Counted from the stretch's first letter, positions 44,132-52,880 are shown. The stretch: 64,000 nt of DNA from Mycobacterium shigaense (GCF_002356315.1 NZ_AP018164.1:5084001-5148000), one strand, 5' to 3'. Notes: generated by a model not told the origin, from the letters alone. Program-made: numbers and translations.

Positions 44132-44958
44132 TTGCGGCCCCACCAACGTTCCAGCACCCGCGCCACCCCGTCGTCGCTGTTGGGCGCAGTCACCTCGTCG
44201 GCGGCGGCGAGGACGTCGGGGTGAGCATTGCCCATCGCCACGCCCAGGCCAGCCCACAACAGCATCGGCATGTCGTTGGGCATGTCGCCGAAGGCCACCA
44301 CCTCGCCGCTGGAGATCCCCAGCGGCTTGGCGACCTCCTCGACGCCGGTGGCCTTGCTGATGCCCAGCGGCACGACCTCCACCAGACCGTTGTTGGTGGA
44401 ATACGTGATATCGCCTTCCATGCCAACGTGTTTGGCCAACTCGGCGGCCATGTCCGCGCTGCGGGCACCGGCCTTGCGGATCAGCAGCTTGATCGCCGGC
44501 GCGCTGAGCAGATCGGCGATCGACACCTCGGTGTTGTCCGGGTTCAGCCACGCGTGCTCGTAGCCCGGCGAACTGACGAACTGCGGAGTCGCCGTGTCGT
44601 GGGCGCGCTCGCCGATGCGCTCGACGGCCAGCCCCGCACCCGGGATGACGCGGGACGCGATCTCGGCCAGTTCGCCCAGGGTGTCGACGGGTAGGGTGCG
44701 CGCCGACACCACCCGGTCGGTCGCGGGGTCGTAGATGACGGCACCGTTGGCACACACCGCGATCGGGGTGAAGCCGAGCTCTTCCACCACGGGACGTATC
44801 CAGCGGGGCGGGCGGCCGGTCGCCACGACGAACTGCGCGCCGGCCTCGACGGCGGCCCGCACGGCGGCGCGAGTGCGCGGAGTGATGGTTTCGTCCTCGT
44901 CGAACAGGGTGCCGTCGACGTCGCAGGCGACGAGCGCCGGGATTCTGGAATTGGTCAC
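44128..44958 (-). CDS. Cof-type HAD-IIB hydrolase
   Basis: The 276-residue protein matches Rv3813c. Motif I is ACDVDGTLFDEDE with the nucleophile Asp near residue 13. ATGRPP forms motif II, Lys in a later helix (ISKATG) motif III, and FGDMPNDMPML motif IV. The cap domain lies between. Substrate is unknown; related enzymes dephosphorylate sugar phosphates or flavin precursors. A GTG start gives MTNSRIPAL. It lies 46 bases downstream of three acyltransferases on the same strand. Confidence 0.9.
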   Translation of the reverse strand: MTNSRIPALVACDVDGTLFDEDETITPRTRAAVRAAVEAGAQFVVATGRPPRWIRPVVEELGFTPIAVCANGAVIYDPATDRVVSARTLPVDTLGELAEIASRVIPGAGLAVERIGERAHDTATPQFVSSPGYEHAWLNPDNTEVSIADLLSAPAIKLLIRKAGARSADMAAELAKHVGMEGDITYSTNNGLVEVVPLGISKATGVEEVAKPLGISSGEVVAFGDMPNDMPMLLWAGLGVAMGNAHPDVLAAADEVTAPNSDDGVARVLERWWGRN

Positions 44959-45004
44959 TGAGCCGTCACTCGCCGGCGATCCGCCTTCGTTGTGCTGTCG
45001 ATGA

Positions 45005-45790
45005 TCAGTGCAGGCCGCTCTGGTTCTCGCCCGGCCGCGTCACGCCGTCGGTGCCGTACTTCTGGATGCGTTCCTGCAACTCGGCCAACCGGATCGCCCG
45101 AGAGTCCTCCTGGGTGGGTGCACTACCGCCCAGCCGGCGCGGCACCCAGTGCTCGCCCTCCGGGTGCGGGTACTCCTCCTGCACCCGGTAGAGCATTGCC
45201 CGCATGGCGTTGCGCAGCGCGGCGTTGAGACGCTCCGGGTCGCCCTGGGGCAGCAGCGGCCGGCCGGCGGCCACCGTGATCGGGACCTTGTTGCGGAACA
45301 CCTTCTTCGGGTGATCCTTCGGCCAGATCCGGTGCGCACCCCAGACGATGATCGGCACGATCGGCACCTGCGCCTCCAGCGCCATCCGCGCCGCGCCGGT
45401 CTTGAATTCCCGAAGTTCGAAGCTGCGGCTGATGGTGGCCTCCGGGTGCATCCCGATGAGCTCTCCCTCGCGCATCCGCTGCACACCCACCGCCAGCGCG
45501 TCATGCCCGTTGCGGCGGTCCACCGGGATCAGCCGGGCGTGCTTGATGACGTAGTTGACCGCCTTCACCTCGGCCATCTCGGCCTTGATCATGAAGTACA
45601 TCCGCCGGCCCCGTTCCCGGGCGGCCAGGATCGTCGGCAGCCAGTCCAGGTAGCTGGTGTGGTTCTGGGCCAGCAACGCACCGCCGCGGGCGGGGATGTT
45701 CTCCAGGCCGTGGTAGGTGAACTTGGTTCCCTGCATGGCCACAACCGGCGGGACGACCAACTCGCCGAACCGGTAGAACGCCTCTGCCAT
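45005..45790 (-). CDS. PlsC-type 1-acyl-sn-glycerol-3-phosphate acyltransferase, copy 1
   Basis: The 261-residue protein matches Rv3814c. It carries the HX4D catalytic motif NHTSYLDWL (His near 41) and the substrate motif MHPEATISRSFELREFKTGAARMA, with IPRR-like VPRRLGGSAPT near the end. Such enzymes acylate lysophosphatidate or related glycerolipids at the membrane. It is the most downstream of three tandem paralogues and the only one with a long tail after VPRRLGG (LAELQERIQKYGTDG). Substrate is not deducible. Confidence 0.9.
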   Translation of the reverse strand: MAEAFYRFGELVVPPVVAMQGTKFTYHGLENIPARGGALLAQNHTSYLDWLPTILAARERGRRMYFMIKAEMAEVKAVNYVIKHARLIPVDRRNGHDALAVGVQRMREGELIGMHPEATISRSFELREFKTGAARMALEAQVPIVPIIVWGAHRIWPKDHPKKVFRNKVPITVAAGRPLLPQGDPERLNAALRNAMRAMLYRVQEEYPHPEGEHWVPRRLGGSAPTQEDSRAIRLAELQERIQKYGTDGVTRPGENQSGLH

Positions 45791-45817
45791 GTCTTCATCC
45801 TTCCCCTTCTGCCCGGC

Positions 45818-46570
45818 CTACGACTGACGAGGCACGCGAGCGGCGGCCTTCGCCGCCGCCTCATCGGCCTCGATCTGCGCCGCCTCGGCCAACGTCGGTG
45901 CACCGCCCCCCAGCCGCCGCGGCACCCAGTACGCCCCCGGCGGGTGCGGGTAGCGGTCCTGCGCCTGGTAAAGCAGCGCTGTCATCGATTCGCGCAGCAC
46001 GCGGTCGGTACCCACCAGATCCTCGGCGGCCCGCACCGGCGCGCCGACCTGGACCGTGATCGGCACCTTGTGGCGCCCGAGCTTTCGCGGATGGTCCTTG
46101 GTCCAGATCCGCTGGGCACCCCAGACAATCACCGGGACGATCGGGACGCCGGCTTCGGTGGCCATGCGCGCGGCCCCCGTCTTGAATTCCTTGAGCTCGA
46201 AGCTGCGGCTGATGGTGGCCTCCGGATAGACGCCGACCAGCTCGCCCTCGCGGAGCCGCTGCACGGCTACCGCATAGGCGCCCGCGCCGGCGTTGCGGTC
46301 CACCGGAATGGTGCGGGTGCGCTTGATCAGGAAGTTGACCACCTTCACCTGCTGCATCTCGGCCTTGATCATGAACCGCAGCCGGCGGCCCCGGCGGTGC
46401 ACAGCCAGCGCCGCCGGGAGCCAGTCGACGTAACTGGTGTGGTTGATGGTGATCACCGCGCCGCCGCGCCCGGGGATGTTCTCCTCGCCGCGGTAGGTGA
46501 CCCGGGTACCGGTGGCCACGAGCGCCAGCTGGGCGAGGATCTCGCACGTCCGGAAGGTCGGTTCCACCAT
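45818..46570 (-). CDS. PlsC-type acyltransferase, copy 2
   Basis: The 250-residue paralogue matches Rv3815c. HX4D is NHTSYVDWL, and the acceptor motif is GVYPEATISRSFELKEFKTG. It has two in-line neighbours, 27 bases before copy 1 and 6 bases after copy 3, consistent with an operon that arose by duplication. The N-terminus MVEPTFRTCEILAQLAL gives a short hydrophobic membrane-associating segment. Confidence 0.9.
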   Translation of the reverse strand: MVEPTFRTCEILAQLALVATGTRVTYRGEENIPGRGGAVITINHTSYVDWLPAALAVHRRGRRLRFMIKAEMQQVKVVNFLIKRTRTIPVDRNAGAGAYAVAVQRLREGELVGVYPEATISRSFELKEFKTGAARMATEAGVPIVPVIVWGAQRIWTKDHPRKLGRHKVPITVQVGAPVRAAEDLVGTDRVLRESMTALLYQAQDRYPHPPGAYWVPRRLGGGAPTLAEAAQIEADEAAAKAAARVPRQS

Positions 46571-46576
46571 CGGCTG

Positions 46577-47344
46577 CTACTCCGGCGCCCCAGGGGCTTC
46601 GGCGCGGCGGGCCGCGCGGGCGGCGGCCTCCTCGGCGTCCATCCGGGCGGCCTCGGCCAGCGACGGCGCCCCGCCGCCCAGCCGGTGCGGCACCCAGAAC
46701 TCTCCGGCTGGGTGCGGGCCGTACTGCTCCTGCGCCCGTTCCAGCAGATGCTGCATCCGCGAGCGGAGCAGACCTTTGAGCTCCCCCACCCCCAGCGTCG
46801 GTTCGATCGGCTCGCCGACGAGGACCGTGATCGGCACCTTGGGCCGCAGCAACTTCTTCGGGTGGCCCTTGGTCCAGATCCGCTGCGCGCCCCACACGAT
46901 GTGTGGAACGATCGGCACCCCGGCCTCCACCGCCATCCGGGCGGCCCCGCTCTTGCATTCCTTGATTTCGAAGCTGCGGCTGATGGTCGCCTCCGGATAC
47001 ACCCCGACCAGCTCCCCGTCCTTGAGGTTGCGAACGGCGGCCTCGTACGACGCGGCCCCGTCCTGCCGATCAACCGGGATGTGATGCAGGCTGCGCATGA
47101 TCGGACCGGTGATCTTGTCGTCGAAGACCTCTTGTTTGGCCATAAACCGGACCTTGCGACCGAGACCCTGCTGGTAGGCGGGCAGACCCGCGAAGGTGAA
47201 GTCGAGGTAGCCGGTATGGTTGATCGCGATGACGGCGCCGCCGCTGGCCGGGAGATTCTCGACACCAGTGACGGTGATCTTCAGCCCCTGCACACGCCAG
47301 ATAAAGCGTGCAAGCTGAATGACAGTCCCGTAAACCGGTTCCAC
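46577..47344 (-). CDS. PlsC-type acyltransferase, copy 3
   Basis: The 255-residue paralogue matches Rv3816c and is the first gene of the three. HX4D is NHTGYLDFT, where the Ser-Tyr of the other copies is Gly-Tyr and Trp is Phe. GVYPEATISRSFEIKECKSG is the acceptor motif. These changes suggest a different acyl or acceptor preference. The promoter is in the 43-base space shared with the divergent APH-like gene, so both promoters must overlap or extend into coding DNA. Confidence 0.9.
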   Translation of the reverse strand: MEPVYGTVIQLARFIWRVQGLKITVTGVENLPASGGAVIAINHTGYLDFTFAGLPAYQQGLGRKVRFMAKQEVFDDKITGPIMRSLHHIPVDRQDGAASYEAAVRNLKDGELVGVYPEATISRSFEIKECKSGAARMAVEAGVPIVPHIVWGAQRIWTKGHPKKLLRPKVPITVLVGEPIEPTLGVGELKGLLRSRMQHLLERAQEQYGPHPAGEFWVPHRLGGGAPSLAEAARMDAEEAAARAARRAEAPGAPE

Positions 47345-47387
47345 AGCTTGTCAGCCTAGTGCGCCTGACTGTGAGCCGCCTGCAGTA

Positions 47388-48164
47388 GTGAAACGAGAAA
47401 CCGTGACGTTCCCGTCGTCGCCGCCGCCGGTGCCCCCGGTGGTTGACCGGGTGGCCGGCGGTCGGCCGGTGCGCGCGGTGTGGACCAACGAACTGGGCGG
47501 GGTGACGTTTCGGCTGGGTGCTGGCGGTCCCGAACGGGAGTTCATCAAGGTGGCGGACGGCAGCGACTTCACCGCCGAGGCCGAGCGCCTGCGCTGGGCG
47601 GCCCCCTTCGTCTCCGTGCCGCGGGTGCTGGGTTGCGGGCTCGACGCGGACTGCGCGTGGCTGCACACCGCCGCGCTGCCGGGCCTGTCCGCGGTACATC
47701 CGCGCTGGCTGGCGGCACCGGAGGTGGCGGTGCGCGCGATCGGTGCGGGGCTGCGGGCGCTGCACGACCGGCTGCCGGTGCGGTCCTGCCCGTTCGACTG
47801 GTCGGTGGCCGGCCGGGTGGCCCGGCTGTCAGCACCCGCCCGGGCCCGCCTGGGTGAGCCGCCGCCGATCGAGCGGCTGGTGGTCTGCCACGGCGACGCG
47901 TGCGCGCCCAACACGCTGATCGGCGATGACGGCCGGTGTTGCGGGCATGTCGACCTCGGCGACCTCGGCGTCGCCGACCGGTGGGCCGACCTGGCGGTGG
48001 CGACGCTCTCGCTGGGCTGGAACTACCCAGGCCGCGGGTGGGAGGCGGAGTTTTTCGCCGCCTACGGGGTGCGACCCGACCCGGCGCGCATCGACTACTA
48101 CCGGCGGCTGTGGCAGGCCTCGGATCCGCCATCAGCCGAGCCGGCGGCGGGCGCCGCACGCTAA
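47388..48164 (+). CDS. Aminoglycoside 3'-phosphotransferase-like kinase
   Basis: The 258-residue protein matches Rv3817. It has the APH/choline-kinase catalytic signature VVCHGDACAPNTL (Asp near 172, Asn six residues on) and the metal-binding HVDLGDLGVADRWADLA. The N-terminal lobe is short, with FIKVADGSDFTAEAERLRWA supplying the lysine. In environmental mycobacteria such proteins seldom give clear drug resistance, so the substrate is left open. It is followed by the Rieske gene after 37 bases. Confidence 0.9.
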   Translation: MKRETVTFPSSPPPVPPVVDRVAGGRPVRAVWTNELGGVTFRLGAGGPEREFIKVADGSDFTAEAERLRWAAPFVSVPRVLGCGLDADCAWLHTAALPGLSAVHPRWLAAPEVAVRAIGAGLRALHDRLPVRSCPFDWSVAGRVARLSAPARARLGEPPPIERLVVCHGDACAPNTLIGDDGRCCGHVDLGDLGVADRWADLAVATLSLGWNYPGRGWEAEFFAAYGVRPDPARIDYYRRLWQASDPPSAEPAAGAAR

Positions 48165-48201
48165 GCTGGGGCCAATCCCCACACTCCCCGGAGAGGTATT
48201 T

Positions 48202-49752
48202 GTGCAGGTCACGAGCGTCGGCCACGCCGGATTTCTGATCCAGACCCATGCGGGCAGCATCCTGTGCGATCCCTGGGTCAACCCGGCCTATTTCGCGTCC
48301 TGGTTCCCGTTCCCGGACAACAGCACCCTGGACTGGGCAGCCCTGGGCGAGTGCGACTACCTGTACGTCTCGCACCTGCACAAGGATCACTTCGACGCCA
48401 AGCTGCTGAGCGCGCACGTCAACAAGGACGCGACCGTGCTGCTGCCCGACTTCCCGGTGCCCGATCTCCGAAACGCGCTGCAGGAGCTGGGCTTTTATCG
48501 GTTCTTCGAGACCACCGACTCGGTCAAGCATCGGGTCGGCGGGCCGCGCGGCGACCTCGACGTCATGGTCGTCGCGCTGCGGGCACCCGCGGACGGACCG
48601 ATCGGCGATTCCGCGCTCGTCGTATCCGACGGCACCACCTCGGTGTTCAACATGAACGACGCCCGGCCGGTCGAGCTGGACATGCTCGAATCGGAGTTCG
48701 GGCACATCGACGTGCACCTGCTGCAGTACTCCGGCGCGATCTGGTACCCGATGGTCTACGACATGCCGGCGCGCGCTAAGGAATCGTTCGGCACCCAGAA
48801 ACGGCAACGCGGAATGGACCGGGCCCGCCAGTACATCGCCCAGGTCGGCGCGACCTGGGTGGTGCCGTCGGCCGGGCCGCCGTGTTTCCTTGACCCCGCG
48901 CTGCGCGACCTCAACGACGACCACGGCGATCCGGCCAACATCTTCCCCGACCAGCTGGTATTCCTGGACCAGATGCGCCGCCACGGGCAGGACGGCGGGC
49001 TGCTGATGATTCCCGGCTCGGCCGCGGATTTCACCGGCACGACGCTGACTTCGCTGACGCACCCGCTGCCCACCGACCAGGTCGAGGCAATCTTCACCAC
49101 CGGCAAGGCCGCCTACATCGCCGACTACGCCGAGCGGATGGCGCCGGTCCTGGCCGCGGAGAAGGCGAGCTGGGCGCCGGCGGCCGGGGAGCCGCTGCTC
49201 GAGCCCCTGCGCGCACTGTTCGAGCCGATCATGTTGCAGAGCAACGAGATCTGCGACGGCATCGGCTATCCCGTCGAACTGGTGATCGGTCCCGAGACCG
49301 TCGTCCTGGACTTCCCCAAGCGAGTCGTGCGTGAACGCATTCCCGACGAGAAGGTCCGCTACGGGTTCGCGATCGCGCCCGAACTGGTCCGCACCGTGCT
49401 GCGTGATCGCGAACCGGACTGGGTCAACACCATCTTCTTGTCCACCCGCTTCCGGGCGTGGCGGGTCGGCGGCTACAACGAATACCTGTACACCTTCTTC
49501 AAGTGCCTGACCGACGAGCGGATCGCCTACGCCGACGGCTGGTTCGCCGAGACGCACGACGACTCCGCGACCATCACGATGGACGGCTGGGAAATGCAGC
49601 GCCGCTGCCCCCACCTGAAGGCCGACCTCTCGAAATTCGGCGTGGTGGAAGGGAACACGCTGACCTGCAATCTGCACGGTTGGCAATGGCGACTCGACGA
49701 CGGCCGCTGCCTCACCACGCGGGGGCACCAGCTGCGGAGCTCGCGGCAATGA
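48202..49752 (+). CDS. Metallo-beta-lactamase-fold protein with C-terminal Rieske domain
   Basis: The 516-residue protein has the same length as Rv3818. The N-terminal half is a UlaG-like metallo-beta-lactamase fold with SHLHKDHFD as the zinc motif and VPSAGPPCFL later. The last 60 residues form a Rieske [2Fe-2S] site with CPHL and CNLHGWQW. The pairing recalls CMP-sialic-acid hydroxylase, but with the domains in the opposite order; no function is proven. The GTG start has GGAGAGG upstream. Its stop overlaps the start of the next small gene (ATGA). Confidence 0.92.
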   Translation: MQVTSVGHAGFLIQTHAGSILCDPWVNPAYFASWFPFPDNSTLDWAALGECDYLYVSHLHKDHFDAKLLSAHVNKDATVLLPDFPVPDLRNALQELGFYRFFETTDSVKHRVGGPRGDLDVMVVALRAPADGPIGDSALVVSDGTTSVFNMNDARPVELDMLESEFGHIDVHLLQYSGAIWYPMVYDMPARAKESFGTQKRQRGMDRARQYIAQVGATWVVPSAGPPCFLDPALRDLNDDHGDPANIFPDQLVFLDQMRRHGQDGGLLMIPGSAADFTGTTLTSLTHPLPTDQVEAIFTTGKAAYIADYAERMAPVLAAEKASWAPAAGEPLLEPLRALFEPIMLQSNEICDGIGYPVELVIGPETVVLDFPKRVVRERIPDEKVRYGFAIAPELVRTVLRDREPDWVNTIFLSTRFRAWRVGGYNEYLYTFFKCLTDERIAYADGWFAETHDDSATITMDGWEMQRRCPHLKADLSKFGVVEGNTLTCNLHGWQWRLDDGRCLTTRGHQLRSSRQ

Positions 49753-50087
49753 CCGGCGCTCAGTCGTATGACGACGGCCTGGTCCAGCTGGACCGAACGG
49801 CAATCACGTTGCGCCGCTATCACTTTCCATCCGGCACATCGAAGATCGTGGCGCTGAACGTGATTCGCGGATACAAGGCCGAGCCGCTGGGTCTGCTCAG
49901 TCAGCGATTCCAGCTGTGGGGCAGCTCGGATCTGCGCCGCTGGCTGCCGCTGGACATGCATCGGCCGGTGCGGTCGACGCTGGTCACCCTCGACCTCCCG
50001 CGGCACCGGCTGCGCCCGGCCTTCACACCCGCGCAGCCCGAGGAGTTCCTCGCGCTGCTCGATGAGTTGCTCAGTCAGCGGGTTTAG
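49749..50087 (+). CDS. Small protein coupled to the Rieske gene (Rv3819 family)
   Basis: The 112-residue protein matches Rv3819 in size and position. It has beta-rich segments such as ITLRRYHFPSGTSKIVAL and RSTLVTLDLPRHRLRPAF, resembling a small PH-like fold, and a C-terminal helix FLALLDELLS. ATGA overlap with the Rieske gene implies joint production. Beyond this point M. tuberculosis has the sulfolipid genes; here the convergent oxidoreductase follows after 3 bases. Confidence 0.88.
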   Translation: MTGAQSYDDGLVQLDRTAITLRRYHFPSGTSKIVALNVIRGYKAEPLGLLSQRFQLWGSSDLRRWLPLDMHRPVRSTLVTLDLPRHRLRPAFTPAQPEEFLALLDELLSQRV

Positions 50088-50090
50088 CGG

Positions 50091-51653
50091 TCAGCGACCC
50101 AGGTCGTCGAGCGCCTGCCGGGCCGCGTTGTAGCCGGGGATGAAGGTGATGCCCGGCCCGCCGTGGCATCCCGCGCTGCCCAGATACAAGCCCTCGATCG
50201 GAATGGGCTGACCGAGAAAGCCTTTCGGCCCCGGCCGGTTGGGCCCGATCTGGTTCGCGTTCAGCAGTCCGTGGCAGTAGTCGCCGCCCGGGGCCCCGAA
50301 CATCACTCCCATGTGCTTGGGCGTGAACGTCGTATGCCGGATGATGCTGCCTTCGAAATTCGGCGCGAGCCTGGTGATCTTGTCGATCACCCGCTGTCCC
50401 ATCTCGACCTTCGCCTGCCCGTAGTCAACGTCACCCTCGATCGGGAAGAACAGCGCGAAGGCCGACGCGGCGTGCTTGCCCTCGGGCGCCAGATCCGGGT
50501 CGTTCTGCGACGGGATCTGCAACACGACCGAGGGGTCGGCGGGCACGATGCCGCGGCGGGCGTCCTCCCACTGCTGCTGGACCTCCTCCGGCGTGCAGAA
50601 CAAGCCGATCGAGGCCTGCATGGCCGGATCGTTCAGCACCTCGTAGGGAGCGGAGAAGTTCGGGGCTTCGTTGAGCGCGAAGTGCATCTGCAGGTAGCTG
50701 CCGCGGTGGTCGATGCGTGCATAGCGCTCCCGGATGTCGGCAGGCAGGAAGGCCGGGTCGACCAGCTCGTTGAGGGTGACGTCCGGCGCGATGCCCGAGA
50801 CAACGATCGGGGCGTTCAGCGTCTCCCCCGACTCGGTGCGCACCCCGGTCACCCGGCCGTCGTCGACCAAGATGTCGGTCACCTTGGTGCGCAGCCGAAC
50901 TTCGCCGCCGGCGCTCGTGAGTACCTCGCTCAGATGCTCGGTGAGCGCGCCGATGCCGCCGCGCAGCTTCTTCATCTGCATGGTGTCGCCGTCGGGAACG
51001 CCCAGCCCGAAGGCGAGCGCCGCCGCGCTTCCCGGCGTGGACGGCCCGCGGTAGAGCGTGTTGACAGCCAGCACGGTCATCGAGCCGCGGATCGCACCGA
51101 ACTTCTCCCGGTCCGGCAGGTAGCGGTCTAGCACATCGGTGACCGAGCCGAACAACATGTCGTCGATCGCCGAGCGCTCGAATTCGTTTGTCGCACAGGC
51201 ATACATCTCGTCGATACTCTTGGGCGGGAGGCCGGCTTCGAACCGGCCGAGCGCCCGAGTCGGTGCCTGCGCCCACCCCATCAGGCCCGCCATGCCGTTG
51301 ACGGCCTCCGCGCCGTGCACCTCGTTGAGGTGGGTGAACAGCTTGATGGGGTCGCTGTACTGGATCAGCGGGTCGTCGCCGACTCCGCGCACCGCCACCG
51401 ACATCACGTCCAGGTCGATGGTCGGCATGGTGTCCAGGCCCAGCGCGGTGACCACCTCGGACGATGTCGGGAACAGCACCGAGCCGGCGATCTCGAACTG
51501 GTACCCGTCGAAAAGCTCGACGGTGGAAGCCATCCCGCCGGCGTAGAGCTTGGGGTCTACGCACAAGGTGCGCAGCCCCGCCTTCTGCAGCAGCACCGCC
51601 GCGGTCAGCCCGTTGTGCCCGGCACCGATAACTATCGCGTCAAAATCCGTCAT
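50091..51653 (-). CDS. Phytoene-desaturase-type FAD oxidoreductase
   Basis: The 520-residue flavoprotein (Rv3829c-like) starts MTDFDAIVIGAGHNGLTAAVLLQKAG, a Rossmann dinucleotide motif. It has the GG doublet YAGGMAS, the internal ALTEHLSEVLTSAGGEVRLRTKV and the C-terminal FAD motif GLYLGSAGCHGGPGI of the carotenoid-desaturase/retinol-saturase family. Substrate unknown. GGAGG precedes the ATG at 51653. It lies downstream of and in line with the TetR gene, with a palindromic site covering the tetR stop 38 bases upstream of its ATG. Confidence 0.92.
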   Translation of the reverse strand: MTDFDAIVIGAGHNGLTAAVLLQKAGLRTLCVDPKLYAGGMASTVELFDGYQFEIAGSVLFPTSSEVVTALGLDTMPTIDLDVMSVAVRGVGDDPLIQYSDPIKLFTHLNEVHGAEAVNGMAGLMGWAQAPTRALGRFEAGLPPKSIDEMYACATNEFERSAIDDMLFGSVTDVLDRYLPDREKFGAIRGSMTVLAVNTLYRGPSTPGSAAALAFGLGVPDGDTMQMKKLRGGIGALTEHLSEVLTSAGGEVRLRTKVTDILVDDGRVTGVRTESGETLNAPIVVSGIAPDVTLNELVDPAFLPADIRERYARIDHRGSYLQMHFALNEAPNFSAPYEVLNDPAMQASIGLFCTPEEVQQQWEDARRGIVPADPSVVLQIPSQNDPDLAPEGKHAASAFALFFPIEGDVDYGQAKVEMGQRVIDKITRLAPNFEGSIIRHTTFTPKHMGVMFGAPGGDYCHGLLNANQIGPNRPGPKGFLGQPIPIEGLYLGSAGCHGGPGITFIPGYNAARQALDDLGR

Positions 51654-51690
51654 GTCCTGACCTCCAGGATGGAGGCTTGCATGGACGCAA

Positions 51691-51714
51691 AGTTTTGTCA
51701 ATTATGACGAAACT
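51691..51714. promoter_or_regulatory. Candidate TetR operator 1
   Basis: AGTTTTGTCA (51691-51700), spacer ATTA, TGACGAAACT (51705-51714): ten-base arms with a single mismatch. It overlaps the tetR stop codon and lies upstream of the FAD oxidoreductase gene, an ideal place for repression by the neighbouring TetR protein. Confidence 0.7.
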
Positions 51715-52325
51715 GCGGTGACCCAGGTGCCGGAGATGCCGTCGCGCAGTGACTCGAGCGCCACGTGCGTGATGCGGGCCAGCTCGCCGAGCGACCGCTC
51801 CTCGCCGACCATCCAGGCCTCCATCGCGCCGAACACCGCCGCGGCGATGCAGCGGGCGGTCACCGTGATCCGCAGCCGCACATCCGGCGCCCGACCGTCG
51901 GCCGCGCTGCGTCGCCGCAGCTGCTCCTCGATGGCGTCGGCGAGGTCGGCCTGGACGTCCCGGATGTGACGGACGATGCGGCCCTGGTCGAGGTCGCCAC
52001 CCCGCAGCGCGGCGATCTTCGTCACGGCCTCAACGTCATAGGGGAAGGCGAAAACGGCTGACTGCACCGAATCGATCACCGGCTCGTCGACGGGTCTGGC
52101 GTCCAGCGCCGCGCGAAACCAGTGCAGCCCGGTGTAGTCGGCGAACAGCAATTCGTGTTTGGAGCTGAAATGCCGATAGAAGGTGCGCAGCGAGACGCCG
52201 GCGTCGGCCGCGATCTGCTCGGCGGAGGTGTCCTCGACACCCTGGGCCAAAAAACGCACCACGGCGGCCTGGCGTAGCGCTTCGCGCGTGCGCTCGCTGC
52301 GCGCCGTCTGAGCGGGCCGGACCAT
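51702..52325 (-). CDS. TetR-family transcriptional repressor
   Basis: The 207-residue protein (Rv3830c-like) has a typical TetR HTH at residues 12-58: TREALRQAAVVRFLAQGVEDTS, then IAADAGVSLRTFYRHFSSKHELLF. The C-terminal ligand domain (from about 65) is divergent, so the inducer is unknown. Palindromes with AGTTTTGTCA arms flank the gene on both sides, one before the FAD oxidoreductase and one in its own promoter region shared with the divergent membrane protein. This strongly suggests autoregulation and control of both neighbours. Confidence 0.93.
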   Translation of the reverse strand: MVRPAQTARSERTREALRQAAVVRFLAQGVEDTSAEQIAADAGVSLRTFYRHFSSKHELLFADYTGLHWFRAALDARPVDEPVIDSVQSAVFAFPYDVEAVTKIAALRGGDLDQGRIVRHIRDVQADLADAIEEQLRRRSAADGRAPDVRLRITVTARCIAAAVFGAMEAWMVGEERSLGELARITHVALESLRDGISGTWVTAVSS

Positions 52326-52342
52326 GGCAGTAAGGTATCAAG

Positions 52343-52371
52343 AAACTTTTTGACAATATTGACAAAACTTT
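52343..52371. promoter_or_regulatory. Candidate TetR operator 2 in the divergent promoter
   Basis: TTTTGACAATATTGACAAAA (52349-52368) is a palindrome with one mismatched pair. On the minus strand the site begins AGTTTTGTCAAT, identical in 12 bases to operator 1. It also contains two TTGACA hexamers that could serve as -35 elements, so TetR binding would block polymerase for both tetR and the gene at 52395. Confidence 0.65.
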
Positions 52372-52394
52372 CCGCCAGGGGTGAGACTGCGCGA

Positions 52395-52880
52395 ATGGTC
52401 TCGCTTCTCACGCATGCGGTACTCGGCCTGGCGGTCATCATCTGGATCGTCAGGTCGAACTCGACTGTCTTCGCCCGGCCCGCCGCTGGCCCGCTCTTCT
52501 CGACGATGGAGATCGTGTACTACGTCGTCGGCATCGCCTCGGTCGCGCTCGGCTGGTACTTCAACATCACCTACGTGCAGGAGTACTCGCACGGATCCAC
52601 CAACCCGCTGTGGGGAGAGCACGGCAGCTGGGCCGAATACATCAGGCTGATGTTCACCAACCCGGCCGCCAGCTCGGCCAGCCAGGACTACACGATCGCG
52701 AATGTCGTTCTGCTGCCGATATTTACGATCGTCGACGGCTACCGGCGGGGCTTCAAGCACCCGTGGCTGTACTTCGTGTCCAGCCTGTTCACCAGTTTCG
52801 CGTTCGCGTTCGCCTTCTACTTCGCGACGATGGAACGGCAGCGCCGGCACGACCAGTCCCGCCAGACCGTGAACGCCTAG
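52395..52880 (+). CDS. DUF2834-like membrane protein
   Basis: The 161-residue protein has about four membrane helices (residues 4-20, 38-58, 98-116, 124-142) and the aromatic loop WYFNITYVQEYSHGSTNPLWGEHGSWAEY. It resembles the DUF2834 family and may correspond to Rv3831. Function unknown. It is divergent from tetR and preceded by operator 2. The ATG at 52395 fits; an earlier ATG at 52350 lies within the operator and is unlikely. The 3' end overlaps the convergent serS by 4 bases. Confidence 0.85.
   Translation: MVSLLTHAVLGLAVIIWIVRSNSTVFARPAAGPLFSTMEIVYYVVGIASVALGWYFNITYVQEYSHGSTNPLWGEHGSWAEYIRLMFTNPAASSASQDYTIANVVLLPIFTIVDGYRRGFKHPWLYFVSSLFTSFAFAFAFYFATMERQRRHDQSRQTVNA

Noticed and set aside
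45008..47359. A 783-codon plus-strand frame across the three acyltransferases
   Set aside because: It spans three genes with clear PlsC motifs on the minus strand; the repeated look of the product just mirrors the three paralogues.
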